64,000 nucleotides of DNA from Legionella cherrii (GTDB taxonomy: Bacteria > Pseudomonadota > Gammaproteobacteria > Legionellales > Legionellaceae). Each line of letters opens with the position of its first letter. Position 1 is the first letter of the stretch. The position numbers were made by a program, and so were the translations under genes. Under the pieces are notes generated by a model. It was given only the letters and a program-made list of their open reading frames with translations. It had not been told where the DNA came from and made no database searches. The stretch is from the NCBI RefSeq assembly GCF_900635815.1, contig NZ_LR134173.1, positions 595,501 to 659,500 of the forward strand. The letters run 5' to 3'. This document shows positions 18,187-26,639 of the stretch, one piece after another.

Positions 18187-18963
18187 ATGTCTAGCAATTT
18201 TAGCAAAAAATTCAGAGCGTCATTAATCAGGTATTTAAAAAATCCTCACGCTTTGCAAAATAAAAAAAATCTAGCTGCCTCTGCTTTTCTACTCTTTGAT
18301 CATGCCGCAAAAACCTGCAATAGTATCCAACCTGATAAATTTATGCCCTCTATCGATGACCTGGTCGAAGTTGCAGTTCGTGGAATTAAAATACATCCAT
18401 ACCTTGGAATCGTGTTGGATGCGTTTTGCCGTGAATTAAGCAACTCTGATCTTAATAGGGAGACACAAGCATTTCATGCTCTTACTCTGACTTATAATCT
18501 TTATTTGAAAAATAATTTAATTAACCCAGAAAAAGTAGCTAGGGATAAATTAAAAATAATCGAAGAAACAGCTCAACAATTAAAAATTGATAATAATCCT
18601 TATACCTCAGAACTAGAAAGTGCACTAGTGAAACTAACTGTTTTAACTGATGAGTATTTTGGACTATTACCCATGCAACAATTTCAAAAACATGCTGAAT
18701 TTGAGCGAAAACTCAAGTTGGTTTGTTCCGAACATCAAGCCGCCATCGAAAGCGATGCGCGAGTTAAATCTGCTTTTTACGGTTTTCTTGCAGTCATTTT
18801 TAGTATTTTTAATTTTTTTGGACTTTCCCTTGCTGGTGAATACCAAAGAAAAAATAGATTTTTTCAAGAAATTTCTTTAAAGCCAAGAAATACATTATCG
18901 GGTTTCAAGATACCTATCCTTGAAATTGAAGAGATTCAGGAATCCTCCGAAGCCCGATTATAG
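18187..18963 (+). CDS. Orphan protein, candidate Dot/Icm effector
   Basis: A 258-residue, mostly helical protein with no recognised domain. A hydrophobic stretch at about residues 199-216 (FYGFLAVIFSIFNFFGLSLAG) could be one membrane segment or hairpin. The C-terminus ILEIEEIQESSEARL is rich in glutamate and serine, like the E-block signal described for Legionella type IV effectors. There is no Shine-Dalgarno sequence before the ATG, only A and T. It ends 6 bases before the convergent hydrolase gene. Effector status is inferred from the C-terminus, codon and base composition, and neighbourhood. Confidence 0.7.
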   Translation: MSSNFSKKFRASLIRYLKNPHALQNKKNLAASAFLLFDHAAKTCNSIQPDKFMPSIDDLVEVAVRGIKIHPYLGIVLDAFCRELSNSDLNRETQAFHALTLTYNLYLKNNLINPEKVARDKLKIIEETAQQLKIDNNPYTSELESALVKLTVLTDEYFGLLPMQQFQKHAEFERKLKLVCSEHQAAIESDARVKSAFYGFLAVIFSIFNFFGLSLAGEYQRKNRFFQEISLKPRNTLSGFKIPILEIEEIQESSEARL

Positions 18964-18969
18964 GTACGG

Positions 18970-20703
18970 TTATAACTTTAATGAAGATTGCTGATCATCG
19001 ATATCTGGAAGCTCCTCAACTCCTTCAACTAGCGTCGAACTTGGCGCTGCGTGAAGATGGTGTTGTCCCTCAGGATTTTTAAAAATTTTAGCCTTAGACT
19101 CAGTCTTAGGACTACGTTGAATCGCCGCCAGTTCTTCAAAATTGGATTTGTTGACCAAACCATCGTTTTCAGAATAATGGACTTCTATCGGAATGAGCTT
19201 ATCAACATCCTCTTTTTTGAAAAATCGGGACAAGTTTTTAAACGCATTGGCTACAAAGGTGATAAAATCCCCAAGCGATGAAAGAGCAGAAGCCCCACCC
19301 TCGCGTCTTATTCCTCGTTGTCCTACCAGTTGTGCGTGCTCATCTTTATCGCTTGGATTTCGATAAAGCGTAGGTATATTGCCGATAATTTGCAATAGTG
19401 GGTTTTTCATGACTGCTGGAGCGACTAACTGAATCTTTTTGATTTTATTTTTAGCGATACCTTCTGGGGGATTTTCATTCAGTTCATGTATCGTATTTAG
19501 TGCGTTGGCAATAACCGCACCACCTAAACTGTGGCCTAGTAAAACGATTTCATCAACATTTGGATCGCGATAGGCTTTTTCTAACATGCTATAAAAATCA
19601 AATTGCATTTGTTTAATATTTAAGTCCTCTTTCCCGCGAGACTCATCAAACGCAGCACCCGACTGGTCATAACTGATGACTTTATAGCCTTTTCTGACAT
19701 ATTGATTGGCGACTACATTAAAAGTATTGACGCTGTCCTGTAAGCCATGCACAGCGAGCACTAGTTTTCTTGGTTCTTTGTCTAAAGTAGAATCAGACCA
19801 TGTCTTTGTTTGCAAGGTTCTTATATCATTGCCAGTTTTGTGGTGTCTTACAGCGTATTCTTTGATGGCTTTCTTAATTAAATCTTCAAATCGACTTGAA
19901 AAGCCCCTACTAAAGTTTTCTGATAAAAAATAGTTTGCTATCTCTTTAACCACATCATCAGGGGAGGATTGAGTATCCTGATGTTTTTTTATTATACCTC
20001 TTATTGCCTTAAGATCGCCTTGCCGTTTCACATTAGGGTTAGGGTTTAAATCTTCATACTGTTTACACGCGCATTCTATTACTTTGGCAATATTATAATC
20101 TATTCTTTCTGTTCCATAACGTGCATAAGGCTCTAATGCAGTCAAAGCATTTTGCATGGTTCTATTTATTTCGTTTTCTGCTTTTAACCTTTGCTCCCGC
20201 ACTTTTTTGGAACCGCCTTGAGCAACAATCAGATCAGCTAAGCCAATATGCCAATCGTTCGTTGTTGCATAATTTTTTGCTCCAATTTCCTTGGCCTTGT
20301 CGACTAGAGAGGTAATTACAGCCTCCATTTTCTCTTTATCATTTTTTATAATTTTCTTTGAAATTAAGCTCGTTAATGCAAGCTGAAATGCCTCTCTTAA
20401 TGCATCATCTCCTCTGGCTTCCACTACCGCAGCATCTAATTTTTCGTGATACAAGAGAAGAGCCGCCTTATAATAATGAGCAAAATGGGGGTTGTTTTCA
20501 GCTAATTTTTTATACGCTTTAATATTTTGTGGTTGTTCTGGATTCTGATCTTTTGTTTCTTTAGAGTCGAGATAAACATCAAATGCTTCATTAAGATAGC
20601 CTAATTTAAGTTGATTTCGATCATTTAAAGCTTGCTGATGAAGTTGTTGCACTTTTTCGCTGGCGCCTAATTCCGCATAAATACTTTTATAGCTACTACC
20701 CAT
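18970..20703 (-). CDS. Alpha/beta hydrolase (lipase-like) with helical N-terminal domain, candidate effector
   Basis: A 577-residue protein in two parts. Residues 1 to about 300 are helical, charged and unlike any family I recognise. Residues about 310-555 form an alpha/beta hydrolase: LVLAVHGLQDS (oxyanion region), nucleophile S392 in LLGHSLGGA, acid D514 in SENDGLVN, and a histidine at 548-551 (GQHHLHAA). Lipase, phospholipase or peptidase-like ester hydrolysis is predicted. There is no signal peptide. The C-terminus VEGVEELPDIDDQQSSLKL is acidic and resembles an E-block translocation signal, so delivery into the host by Dot/Icm is plausible but inferred. Confidence 0.85.
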   Translation of the reverse strand: MGSSYKSIYAELGASEKVQQLHQQALNDRNQLKLGYLNEAFDVYLDSKETKDQNPEQPQNIKAYKKLAENNPHFAHYYKAALLLYHEKLDAAVVEARGDDALREAFQLALTSLISKKIIKNDKEKMEAVITSLVDKAKEIGAKNYATTNDWHIGLADLIVAQGGSKKVREQRLKAENEINRTMQNALTALEPYARYGTERIDYNIAKVIECACKQYEDLNPNPNVKRQGDLKAIRGIIKKHQDTQSSPDDVVKEIANYFLSENFSRGFSSRFEDLIKKAIKEYAVRHHKTGNDIRTLQTKTWSDSTLDKEPRKLVLAVHGLQDSVNTFNVVANQYVRKGYKVISYDQSGAAFDESRGKEDLNIKQMQFDFYSMLEKAYRDPNVDEIVLLGHSLGGAVIANALNTIHELNENPPEGIAKNKIKKIQLVAPAVMKNPLLQIIGNIPTLYRNPSDKDEHAQLVGQRGIRREGGASALSSLGDFITFVANAFKNLSRFFKKEDVDKLIPIEVHYSENDGLVNKSNFEELAAIQRSPKTESKAKIFKNPEGQHHLHAAPSSTLVEGVEELPDIDDQQSSLKL

Positions 20704-21066
20704 TTTTACACCTCATTCAAAAATACGGCTGTATTTTTTTCTGACATCATCAAAAGAATTATTATTTATCAGATCGTATATTTATTATACTATTCATTTA
20801 TCAAATGAACAACAGCCTGTACTCGGTGCACTTCCTTCATTTCACGGGTAGCCTCGCATTCTGCAGGGAATTATCCCTGATTTTAAACCGCTACTGGTCA
20901 ACTAGTTATCATAATGGCAAGTTAAATAATAACTATATGATTTCATGCTAAAAAACTCTTTGCTATTAAAAAAAAATGAGTTATAACTCTCTTACCTGAA
21001 TCATGGATTGACAGGTATCTGGGATAGGTCAGCATGATGCTGAATATTTTTTTCATGGAGGAGAAA
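20704..21066. other. Intergenic region with palindromes upstream of the HTH gene
   Basis: About 360 bases between divergent genes. It holds CAGGGA-ATTA-TCCCTG (20864-20879) and the perfect 12-bp palindrome GAGTTATAACTC (20978-20989), listed separately as a possible operator. TATAAT reads on the minus strand at 20784-20789, a possible -10 box for the hydrolase gene, although no convincing -35 box is found. Confidence 0.45.
20978..20989. promoter_or_regulatory. Palindrome GAGTTATAACTC, possible operator
   Basis: A perfect 12-bp inverted repeat about 80 bases upstream of the small helix-turn-helix gene at 21067. Lone HTH proteins often bind palindromes in their own promoter, so autoregulation is possible. 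Only the symmetry and position support this. Confidence 0.35.
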
Positions 21067-21336
21067 ATGAACAGTAAAGTATTTTCGCAACGCTTTAATC
21101 GCGAGTTAGCTTCATTGGGCTTTCCTGAAGATTTAGCGGAGAAAATCAAAGCGGTAGCTAAAGTTTTTGGTGTTTCACGGCATTTAGCAAATTCTTTAAT
21201 TTTCGGCCATATACTTCCAGGGAACGAACAGCTCAACAAGATTGCAGAAATTTTAGAAGTTTGCCCGCAATGGTTAGGTGGCGCGACTGACAGAAAAAAA
21301 ACTTATCCAAGCCGCGAAGTTGCAGATAGTGTATAA
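21067..21336 (+). CDS. Small helix-turn-helix DNA-binding protein
   Basis: An 89-residue protein. The segment FPEDLAEKIKAVAKVFGVSRHLANSLIFGHILPGNEQLNKIAEILEVCPQWLGG fits the five-helix XRE/CI-like fold, ending in the WLGG motif often seen at the end of phage repressor DNA-binding domains. There is no C-terminal peptidase or dimerisation domain. The start at 21067 is chosen because GGAGGAG (21057-21063) sits just upstream; earlier ATGs at 21034 and 21037 lack a site. No integrase or phage genes are nearby. Probably a local transcription regulator. Confidence 0.75.
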   Translation: MNSKVFSQRFNRELASLGFPEDLAEKIKAVAKVFGVSRHLANSLIFGHILPGNEQLNKIAEILEVCPQWLGGATDRKKTYPSREVADSV

Positions 21337-21373
21337 TAGTTAAAGTTGAGATAATTATTATATATTGTAAAAT

Positions 21374-21428
21374 GCTGTACCTGATCCTAATATCGGGTAT
21401 TAGGTACAGCAGTTTGTATCTCTTTTTT
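21374..21428 (+). terminator. Stem-loop with 9-bp stem followed by a T-run
   Basis: GCTGTACCT (21374-21382) pairs perfectly with AGGTACAGC (21402-21410). A run of T follows at about 21422-21428. It lies 38 bases after the HTH gene and 56 before the RMD1-family gene, so it probably ends the HTH transcript. The spacing from stem to T-run is longer than usual. Confidence 0.55.
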
Positions 21429-21465
21429 TACCTTAAAAAGCTTTATTTCGCGGGTTATTACCATC

Positions 21466-22272
21466 ATGGAATGCTTGAGTTTTTGTATTGCCAAAACAAT
21501 TGATTTAGCACGAGTGGACAATCATTTTAAAAGTTCTTCCACTGAATTTACTTCATTGAAGACCCGAGATGTTCTTAAATTAAGTGCAAACCACAACAAA
21601 GATCATACGATTTTTATTTTTAAAAATGGTACGGTTGTTTCCTGGGGGATCAAACGTTATCAAATTAATGATTATTTGAATACGATCAAACTGCTGGTTG
21701 ATAAACCCGTAACTCTTTTAGTGCATGATGAATTTCATTATCAGTTCAGTGATAAAACCACCATAGAGCCACATGATTTTTTCGATGTCGATTGTTTAAC
21801 CATTGAAGATGACAGTGATGAGCTCAAACTCAGCCTCTCTTATGGGTTTTCTCAATCAGTAAAATTACAATATTTTGAAACCATCATTGATGCACTGATT
21901 GAAAAATATAATCCGATGATCCAAAGTCTTTCAATCACGGGTGAGATGGAAATTAGCCGCACCCAAATCCAACAGATTATTGGAGAAATACTTGGTGCGA
22001 AAAGTGAAATGAATTTAATTAGTAATTTCCTTTATCATCCAAAATATTTTTGGCAACATCCAACTTTGGAAGAGCACTTTTCTATGTTGGAACGGTACTT
22101 GCACATCCAAAGACGTGTCAATGCAATTAATCATCGCTTGGACACGCTCAATGAAATCTTTGATATGTTTAATGGTTACTTGGACAATCGACATGGTCAT
22201 AATTTGGAGATTATCATTATTGTATTGATCATTTTGGAAATTGTAGTTGCCGTTTTAAACTTACATTTTTAA
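21466..22272 (+). CDS. RMD1/DUF155 (YagE) family membrane-anchored protein
   Basis: A 268-residue protein with the DUF155 layout known from yeast Rmd1 and its bacterial relatives. It has an N-terminal IFIFKNGTVVSWGIKR segment (the family's F-x-NG-x-V-x-WG motif), and SLSYGFSQSVKLQYFE at about residue 125. A long conserved helical part follows, IIGEILGAKSEMNLISN...FFWQHP, with YLHIQRRVNAINHRLDTLNEIFDMFNGYLDNRHGHNLE. A C-terminal membrane helix covers about 248-266. The family's function is poorly known; the yeast members are linked to mitochondria and sporulation or meiosis. No operon partner is evident. Confidence 0.85.
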   Translation: MECLSFCIAKTIDLARVDNHFKSSSTEFTSLKTRDVLKLSANHNKDHTIFIFKNGTVVSWGIKRYQINDYLNTIKLLVDKPVTLLVHDEFHYQFSDKTTIEPHDFFDVDCLTIEDDSDELKLSLSYGFSQSVKLQYFETIIDALIEKYNPMIQSLSITGEMEISRTQIQQIIGEILGAKSEMNLISNFLYHPKYFWQHPTLEEHFSMLERYLHIQRRVNAINHRLDTLNEIFDMFNGYLDNRHGHNLEIIIIVLIILEIVVAVLNLHF

Positions 22273-22350
22273 TAAATTTTCAATTTTAATGAGAGCAAAT
22301 TAAGACAAAACAAGCTATTCTTTAGAAAAACAAGTTCTATTTATTAAATT

Positions 22351-23235
22351 ATGCTTAGTAATACAAATCAACTCAATGAAGATCAACTCAATGATCTAGA
22401 ACAATTAAAGAACGTCTGTAAAAAAAAGGATGGCAGCGTCCCTAATTTATATACGCATTTGCTCACTCAAAAACGTAATTTACCTACGATTTTACTGCAT
22501 TATGACAAACACCATTTAGTTGGATTCTTAAGTGTTTTTTTCTTTTATGAGGATGCGGTTGAAATCTCACTGCTTGTTCATCCAGACTATCGACGTAAAG
22601 GCATTGCTAAAGAAATGCTTCACACCATTTTGCCTTTGGTGAAAGAACATGGCTTTTTTAAATTGGTTTTTTCTAGTCCCTCGCATTTGAATGAGCAATG
22701 GATTGCGGATCTCGGATTCGTTTATATGCATAGCGAATATTACATGGAGCGACATGATTTAAATCCCTTACTGGATTATAAGAAAAATCTGACCTATCGC
22801 ACTGCAACAGAGCAGGATATTCCTTTACTCTGTGTTCTGGATGAGGCATGTTTTTTTAAAACTCAATCCGAATTAATTCCTCGTTTTGAACACATATTAA
22901 GTGATAGAACCTATCAAATAATATTGGCCTTTGAAGACAACCATCTTATAGGTAAGGCACATATACGCTGGCAAAAACATGGCGCTACCCTTTCTGATAT
23001 TGCAGTTTTGCCCGTTCGCCAAGGAAAGGGTTTAGGCACAGCATTGATTTCCCACTGCATTAATTATGCTTTGAGCGAAGGCAAGCCGGAACTCAATCTC
23101 GATGTAGAAACGCACAATCAAAAAGCCTTAAATCTCTATACCCGACTCGGTTTTCTCACACAAAACTCCTGTGAATACTGGGAAATCGATCTCTACACCT
23201 TGCAAAAATTAGTTAAGCCAAAACAGCGCCATTAA
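22351..23235 (+). CDS. Double-domain GNAT N-acetyltransferase
   Basis: A 294-residue protein with two GNAT folds. Domain 1 is about 1-140, with ISLLVHPDYRRKGIAKEML carrying the acetyl-CoA-binding RRKGIA loop. Domain 2 is about 147-290, with IAVLPVRQGKGLGTALISH carrying the QGKGLG loop, followed by LDVETHNQKALNLYTRLGF, the usual C-terminal GNAT motif. Both acetyl-CoA loops look intact. The acceptor is unknown. There is no clear ribosome-binding site before the ATG. A hairpin CCCAGA...TCTGGG (23251-23273) after the stop may terminate it. Confidence 0.88.
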   Translation: MLSNTNQLNEDQLNDLEQLKNVCKKKDGSVPNLYTHLLTQKRNLPTILLHYDKHHLVGFLSVFFFYEDAVEISLLVHPDYRRKGIAKEMLHTILPLVKEHGFFKLVFSSPSHLNEQWIADLGFVYMHSEYYMERHDLNPLLDYKKNLTYRTATEQDIPLLCVLDEACFFKTQSELIPRFEHILSDRTYQIILAFEDNHLIGKAHIRWQKHGATLSDIAVLPVRQGKGLGTALISHCINYALSEGKPELNLDVETHNQKALNLYTRLGFLTQNSCEYWEIDLYTLQKLVKPKQRH

Positions 23236-23250
23236 TGTACATCATGGTTC

Positions 23251-23273
23251 CCCAGAAGCTTTATGTATCTGGG
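23251..23273 (+). terminator. Hairpin after the GNAT gene
   Basis: CCCAGA (23251-23256) pairs with TCTGGG (23268-23273), and ATTTTT follows within about ten bases. It lies about 15 bases after the GNAT stop. A weak intrinsic terminator is the best reading. Confidence 0.45.
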
Positions 23274-23422
23274 CAAACATTTTTCTGTAAAATAAAACCT
23301 CATCGTAGAGCTTGACAGAATTTAAACCCCACCTTTAGTATTGTCCGATCAGCTTTTCACATAGAAGTCGCTCTTTCAACGTACATAAAAAGCGTCATCG
23401 ATTAAAATTAAAAGGATCATTG

Positions 23423-24652
23423 ATGAAAAAAAGGGTTGTCATAACCGGTATGGAAATAACCTCCTCCATAGGAACAGGCTTAAGTAAATTTTGGGAGGCT
23501 GCAAAACAGGGACAATGCGGAATAAAACGCATCCAAGGTTATGATCCTTCTTCATATCCCACTCAAATAGCTGGTGAAATTACTGATTTTTCCCTAGAGC
23601 ATCTACCCGAACTGAATAAAAACAAGCGTTATCCACGAGTTGCCCAATTCGCTCTTTATTGCACACATAATGCCATAGAACAGTCTGGACTTACTGCCCA
23701 TGAGCTCAGTAAAGCAGGAACTTTCATGGGTACTGGCATGGGGGGCTATCCCGAATCAGAAGCAAGTTATCAATTTTTCTTCGCTGATAATTGGAAAAAA
23801 ATGCAACCCCTGACGGTGATCCGAGGCATGGCCAACTCTATTGCGAATTTTGTTGCCATTGCCTTTGGTCTTGGAGGTCCTAATTCAACCATTTCCAATG
23901 CCTGTATTTCATCAGCTGATGCCATAGGCGCCGCCTACCATCAAATTGCTCATGGGAGGATTTCCACGGCGATTTGTGGCGGTACTGAAGCACCACTTTG
24001 GGAATCAATGATGTCTGCCTGGTGCAAATTAAAGGTATTGTCTACTAACAATGAAAATCCAACAAAAGCCTGCCGCCCTTTTGATTTGCATCGAGAAGGG
24101 ATGGTAATGGCTGAAGGAGCTGGCGTTTTAATTCTTGAAGAATTAAATCAAGCCAGAGCACGTGGAGCTACTATTTTTGCAGAAATAATTGGTTTTGGCT
24201 CCAGCTGTGATGCCTTTCATATTACCGCACCCTCTTCGGAAGGGCAACAACGTGCGATTCAAGAGGCATTAGATGATGCAAAATTATCACCTCGCGATAT
24301 TCAGTATCTGAAAGCTCATGGTACTGGTACTCCATTAAATGATCGAGTTGAAACGCAAACGATTAAATCACTATTCGGTGAACGAGCCTATGAGATTCCA
24401 ATCACGGCACAAAAGTCAATGATTGGACATGCGATCGGAGCTTCTGGAGTCATGGAAGTCATTTCCACATCACTTAGTCTGCAACATGATTTGTTGCTGC
24501 CTACGATTAACTTAGAAACTCCCGACCCTGATTGTGATTTGGATTATGTAGCTAATGAAGCACGTAAAAAGGCTATTGATATCGTCCTATCCAATCATTT
24601 CGCCTTTGGAGGGGCTAATATGGCGTTAATTCTCCGGAGATACATCAAATGA
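23423..24652 (+). CDS. Beta-ketoacyl-ACP synthase II-like (FabF family)
   Basis: A ketosynthase of 409 residues. Catalytic elements are the nucleophile cysteine in TISNACISSADAIGAAYHQI, the first histidine in YLKAHGTGTPLNDRVE, the second in SMIGHAIGASGVMEV, and the C-terminal NHFAFGGANMALIL. It condenses malonyl-ACP with an acyl chain in fatty acid or related synthesis. It stands alone, away from acpP, fabD or fabG, so it is probably an accessory copy with a specialised role rather than the main fabF. The start is ATG at 23423, six bases after AAAGGA; the TTG just before it is less likely. Confidence 0.9.
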   Translation: MKKRVVITGMEITSSIGTGLSKFWEAAKQGQCGIKRIQGYDPSSYPTQIAGEITDFSLEHLPELNKNKRYPRVAQFALYCTHNAIEQSGLTAHELSKAGTFMGTGMGGYPESEASYQFFFADNWKKMQPLTVIRGMANSIANFVAIAFGLGGPNSTISNACISSADAIGAAYHQIAHGRISTAICGGTEAPLWESMMSAWCKLKVLSTNNENPTKACRPFDLHREGMVMAEGAGVLILEELNQARARGATIFAEIIGFGSSCDAFHITAPSSEGQQRAIQEALDDAKLSPRDIQYLKAHGTGTPLNDRVETQTIKSLFGERAYEIPITAQKSMIGHAIGASGVMEVISTSLSLQHDLLLPTINLETPDPDCDLDYVANEARKKAIDIVLSNHFAFGGANMALILRRYIK

Positions 24653-24719
24653 AGAACAAATCTGGCTGCTTTCCGACACGGTATTTAAGCTAACTTTTAC
24701 TCATTGATGGATTGTAGCG

Positions 24720-24749
24720 ATGTAGGTTGGTCCCTGGCCCAACCTACAT
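24720..24749. terminator. Perfect 11-bp hairpin between convergent genes
   Basis: ATGTAGGTTGG (24720-24730) pairs with CCAACCTACAT (24739-24749) around an 8-base loop. It lies between the ketosynthase and the convergent outer-membrane protein gene. A bidirectional terminator is likely. The 10881 hairpin is a shorter relative, so it may also be a dispersed repeat. Confidence 0.6.
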
Positions 24750-24785
24750 CTTTGGATAATCTCTGGTGCAAAAGCAATAGGCTGA

Positions 24786-25532
24786 TTAATACATATAGCC
24801 TATGCTGAACATTAAGGCAGTAGTATATAAATGAGGCATGCCTGGACCTTGGTTCAAAGTTGCTCCATCGCCCCCCAAATAATTTTTACCCCAATCGGCA
24901 AATTCCACTCCCGCACCTACTTGCCAATTTTGAGTTAACATTTTTTGGACACCCGCGCCAAGAGTGTAAGAAAAGGCGACTATACTGGAGGTAGTAAACC
25001 AATACGTTGGATAAAGAATAGGGTCGATTGTTGTAGGCTGCCAGTCATGAGCATGATTCCAACCTACACCAAAACTACCACTAAGATAAGGCTGTAGCGT
25101 TTGAAAACCGTTACCGATGAGCTTGCCTTTAAACTCTGCTCGGAAATGACTTACTTTATACTGATAGGTATAAACATCGGGAACTCCATTCACTGTAACT
25201 GTACCCGAAAGAGAAGCATCACTGGCTGCTGCAACTCCAAGACCAAATTGAGCAATGACATTGCTCGCACCGATAAAATGTTGCAATCCAAAAAAGAGTT
25301 CACCAGTGCCTAACCAATCCGATCTCGAATCGGCAAGATAACGGTTGTATTCGGGTGGCGGGAAAGGATAAAGATATTGATCTTTCCCCGGATTAGACCA
25401 AGCTGGCCCACCGCTTGCAATAATAATAGACGACCACACCTGGGGTAAAACAGGGGCATAGAGGTCTTCAGTAGCAAAGGCATTGATTGAAAGGAATGCA
25501 AAAAACCCTGACACTATTATTTTTTTAAACAT
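24786..25532 (-). CDS. Outer-membrane beta-barrel protein
   Basis: A 248-residue protein with a signal peptide (MFKKIIVSGFFAFLSINAFA, cleaved before TEDLY). The mature part has alternating aromatic/polar strands such as ELFFGLQHFIGASNVIAQFGLGVAAA, PYLSGSFGVGWNHAHDW and TALMFSIGYMY. It ends in a C-terminal tyrosine, as expected for a BAM-inserted barrel. About eight strands are plausible, like OmpA/OmpW-size barrels. The specific function is unknown. AAAGGAT lies just upstream of the start. No partner gene is evident. Confidence 0.8.
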   Translation of the reverse strand: MFKKIIVSGFFAFLSINAFATEDLYAPVLPQVWSSIIIASGGPAWSNPGKDQYLYPFPPPEYNRYLADSRSDWLGTGELFFGLQHFIGASNVIAQFGLGVAAASDASLSGTVTVNGVPDVYTYQYKVSHFRAEFKGKLIGNGFQTLQPYLSGSFGVGWNHAHDWQPTTIDPILYPTYWFTTSSIVAFSYTLGAGVQKMLTQNWQVGAGVEFADWGKNYLGGDGATLNQGPGMPHLYTTALMFSIGYMY

Positions 25533-25792
25533 TACATATCCTTTTGATTTTTCATCATGAAATCCTGATTATTCAGGGTAATTTTATACAGTATTTGGAT
25601 CTACTTTTCTATACCTCCTCTGCGAGAATTGTAGCGTGAACACAGGTGCAGTGGCTATTGAATTAGAAGAGTTAGACTATTATTGCCTCTTTAAAACCTT
25701 TAGGCAGTCTTTCTCTTTTCATTTGTTAATGACTTGATTATATGTGACATTTTTATCAGTATGATTACATAAATTCCCAGGGAGCTATAAAA

Positions 25793-26401
25793 ATGAAAAC
25801 AAAATTTGGCTTTTTTGGTACAAACATTGAACTGCAAGAACTCAAGGAGCAGGAGATACTCCCATCGTTTAAGGTGATTTTTGTCGGGGACGTTTGCGGC
25901 AAAACCTCGCTATTACAAACACTGACTTCGGGAAAATACCCTACCTGTGTGAGAGCTTCAATGGGCGCAAATTTTTATCATAAATTGTTTGAAGTCAATG
26001 GAAACACAGTAAATCTTCACATATGGGATATATCCGGCGCAGCACGTTATGGCAATTTATGCAGGCTTTATTTTAAAGAAGCAGACATTGCGATTATAGG
26101 TTTTGATCTAACCCAAAAAGTAACCTTTGATGGTGCTGTAAAATGGCTGGAAGAAATTAATCGTCATTTAGATAGAAATAGCTTGGGAAAAATTATTCTA
26201 GTCGGGTTAAGAAGTGATGCAGTAGCTGATCAAGAATTAGACATTAAAATATTGAACAGCTTTGTTAAGGCTAATCATTTATGTTATATGACCGCAAGCG
26301 CAAAAACAGGTCAAAATATAGAAGAGTTATTCGTGCAAGCGGTCACATTAAAAATGGAATCATTACGTCTTGAAGAAGAAGCATTAACGCTCTCCAGTTG
26401 A
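25793..26401 (+). CDS. Rab/Ras-like small GTPase lacking the catalytic glutamine, candidate effector
   Basis: A 202-residue protein with a eukaryote-type G domain (about 25-185). The P-loop is VGDVCGKTSL (31-40), switch I ASMGANFYHKL, switch II HIWDISGAARYG (77-87) and the G5 loop TASAKTG (167-173). In Rabs switch II reads WDTAGQERF; here the catalytic Gln is Ala83. The G4 NKxD reads LRSD (139-142), keeping only the Asp. There is no C-terminal cysteine for prenylation. The end SLRLEEEALTLSS is a good E-block type Dot/Icm signal. GGGAG precedes the ATG. Legionella species are known to carry such Rab-like genes, likely acquired from hosts. GTP hydrolysis is probably weak. Confidence 0.88.
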   Translation: MKTKFGFFGTNIELQELKEQEILPSFKVIFVGDVCGKTSLLQTLTSGKYPTCVRASMGANFYHKLFEVNGNTVNLHIWDISGAARYGNLCRLYFKEADIAIIGFDLTQKVTFDGAVKWLEEINRHLDRNSLGKIILVGLRSDAVADQELDIKILNSFVKANHLCYMTASAKTGQNIEELFVQAVTLKMESLRLEEEALTLSS

Positions 26402-26639
26402 TGTTTATCATTAGAACAAAGAGAACAAGAGCTAAATTTTTTTCTACAATTATACCTTGTTGAAATCCTGGGCGAATAAATCAAAAACGGTTAACAAGGG
26501 GTTTAACTATTTATCAGTTAAATGGCCTGCATTCTTTCTTTTATGCAGATTTTCATCCGCAAAAATGAAGCAGCCTAAAACATAGCAATGGAGGTTTCTT
26601 GAGTATATAATCAGCTATTTTATAAAAAAAGGCCAACAG

